Shown: positions 5,236-5,813 of the stretch, in pieces | Position numbering within the stretch: position 1 is the stretch's first letter | Layout of the letters: each line of letters opens with the position of its first letter | Assembly: GCA_030638935.1 (NCBI GenBank) | Contig: DAOWDR010000312.1 | Coordinates: 1-5,813, forward strand | Length of the DNA stretch: 5,813 nt | Origin: Desulfobacteraceae bacterium | GTDB lineage: Bacteria > Desulfobacterota > Desulfobacteria > Desulfobacterales > Desulfobacteraceae | Reading direction: 5' to 3' | Position numbers and translations under genes: made by a program | The notes under the pieces: generated by a model | The model's input: the letters and a program-made list of their open reading frames with translations, nothing else | The model's database searches: none | Told to the model about the DNA's origin: nothing

Positions 5236-5310
5236 TTGGATTCATATCCAACCGTCTATATCTAATTTTGCCTGCACTAAAAACATTTTAATAATAGATA
5301 GATGGATATG
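5236..5310 (+). promoter_or_regulatory. Candidate riboswitch expression platform
   Basis: Between aptamer and gene there is a small hairpin, TTGGAT (5236-5241) with ATCCAA (5246-5251), and two stretches complementary to the translation start: CATATCCA (5243-5250) with TGGATATG (5303-5310), all Watson-Crick, and CCGTCTAT (5252-5259) with ATAGATGG (5298-5305), with one G-U pair. The first of these excludes the hairpin; the second is compatible with it. No hairpin followed by a U-tract is seen, so control is more likely at translation initiation than by termination. The pairings are read by eye, without energy calculation. Confidence 0.35.
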
Positions 5311-5813
5311 CTTCAGGTATCAGGCGTAACAAAAATTTATAGGGGCCAGCCGGTTTTTTCCGGCCTGGATCTATCGGTTGCCCCGGGACAATTTAAAGTT
5401 CTGGTGGGGCCTTCGGGATGCGGAAAAAGCACCCTTTTTGACGGGCTCACCAATGTCATGGCTCTGGACCGGGGGAAAATATCCTGGAGCAATGAAGTAC
5501 TGCCCCACCTGGGCCACCATGCAGCCTATATGCAGCAAAAAGATCTGCTCCTTCCCTGGTTTTCCCTGATGGACAATTCCCTGTTGCCGGCCAAAACCGG
5601 AAAACAAAACATGGACAAGATGAGATTAATTGCAAAAAAGCTTTTTGTCCGCCTGGGATTAAAGGGGTATGAATCCCATTTTCCCCATGAGGTACCCGGT
5701 GGCATGCGCGAGAGATGTCCCCTGGTCAGGACCCTATTGTTCAACCGGGACTTCTTCCTGCTGGATGACCCCCTGTCCGCCCTGGACGCCATTACCCGGA
5801 AGAGCCGGCATGC
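5302..5813 (+). CDS. thiZ: ABC transporter ATPase, thiamin-precursor (ThiZ-like) type, C-terminally truncated by window
   Basis: The ATP-binding subunit of an importer of the NitT/TauT/ThiZ group; 170 codons are present. Visible motifs are Walker A GPSGCGKST (36-44), the Q-loop in YMQQKDLLLPW (76-86), the signature region PHEVPGGMRER (128-138), Walker B FFLLDD (151-156) and the D-loop SALD (159-162), followed by AITR. Control by the upstream TPP riboswitch points to uptake of the thiamin pyrimidine precursor or a related compound; permease and binding protein genes would be expected to the right. Two features are odd: the LSGG signature is VPGG, and the catalytic glutamate after Walker B is aspartate (D156). 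Several neighbouring residues also differ from what I would expect for this group, so either the ATPase is impaired or the last bases of the window contain errors. The start is at 5302 or at the second ATG (5308); neither has a good Shine-Dalgarno. The symbol rests on riboswitch context plus family likeness. Confidence 0.85.
   Translation, partial: MDMLQVSGVTKIYRGQPVFSGLDLSVAPGQFKVLVGPSGCGKSTLFDGLTNVMALDRGKISWSNEVLPHLGHHAAYMQQKDLLLPWFSLMDNSLLPAKTGKQNMDKMRLIAKKLFVRLGLKGYESHFPHEVPGGMRERCPLVRTLLFNRDFFLLDDPLSALDAITRKSRH

Larger units (their letters stand above)
4855..5301. other. Divergent intergenic control region
   Basis: These 447 bases hold no gene I can support. From left to right they contain a tandem decamer next to the cluster start, a minus-strand promoter, an 8-bp palindrome AGCCGGCT (4932-4939) just upstream of that promoter's -35 box, an AT-rich stretch (about 4965-5005) with A and T runs that could bend DNA or act as an UP element, a plus-strand promoter, the TPP riboswitch and its expression platform. 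The two transcription units therefore start back to back, about 200 bases apart. Confidence 0.7.

Noticed and set aside
5294..5303. ATAGATAGAT occurs here and again at 1669-1678.
   Set aside because: It is a low-complexity tetranucleotide run in AT-rich intergenic DNA; two copies are easily explained by chance.
5371..5792. Two minus-strand and one alternative plus-strand open frames over the ABC ATPase.
   Set aside because: They are shadows of the ATPase frame, which carries Walker A, Q-loop, Walker B and D-loop.
5691..5813. Restriction-site-like words (GGTACC, GCATGC twice) near the window end, suggestive of vector polylinker.
   Set aside because: They lie in an open ABC ATPase frame with recognisable motifs, and their order does not match a polylinker.

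Overview
The window reads as a chromosomal segment of a free-living Gram-negative bacterium, most likely a deltaproteobacterial sulfate reducer of the Desulfobacterales type. That placement is inferred from the density of HDOD, class III cyclase and GGDEF-like signalling proteins and from the AT-rich codon use of the middle genes. No species can be named from the sequence alone.

Layout: (1) Bases 1-359, minus strand, hold the N-terminal part of the DNA repair nuclease subunit SbcD, which runs off the left edge. It is preceded by a possible 44-codon ORF whose stop overlaps the sbcD start (TAATG), and by a good sigma70-type promoter inside a bulged inverted repeat. (2) Bases 583-4854, minus strand, hold a compact, AT-rich, four-gene soluble signalling cluster. 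In transcription order these are a 259-aa protein with an L7/L12-like N-terminal module and a degenerate GGDEF-like module; an HDOD protein with intact HD-type residues; a GAF-like plus class III adenylate cyclase protein; and a second HDOD protein that has lost the HD residues and ends in a basic, hydrophobic tail. The first three genes overlap by 19 and 4 nt. The last follows after an 80-nt gap containing a perfect 7-3-7 palindrome and has its own strong ribosome binding site. (3) Bases 4855-5301 are a divergent control region with a minus-strand promoter for the cluster and, on the plus strand, a promoter and a clear TPP (thiamin pyrophosphate) riboswitch. (4) From 5302 to the right edge, plus strand, lies an ABC transporter ATPase of the NitT/TauT/ThiZ kind, expected to serve uptake of a thiamin precursor. 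Its signature and Walker B glutamate are unusually altered.

The cluster in the middle is the most interesting part. It combines a probable non-catalytic c-di-GMP receptor (GGDEF core lost, RxxD I-site retained), a probably active cAMP-forming cyclase and two HDOD scaffold proteins of opposite HD status in one transcription unit. This suggests a module linking c-di-GMP sensing to cAMP output. The function is inferred; the domains and residues are read directly from the sequence. No rRNA, tRNA, CRISPR array, transposase or phage gene was seen.
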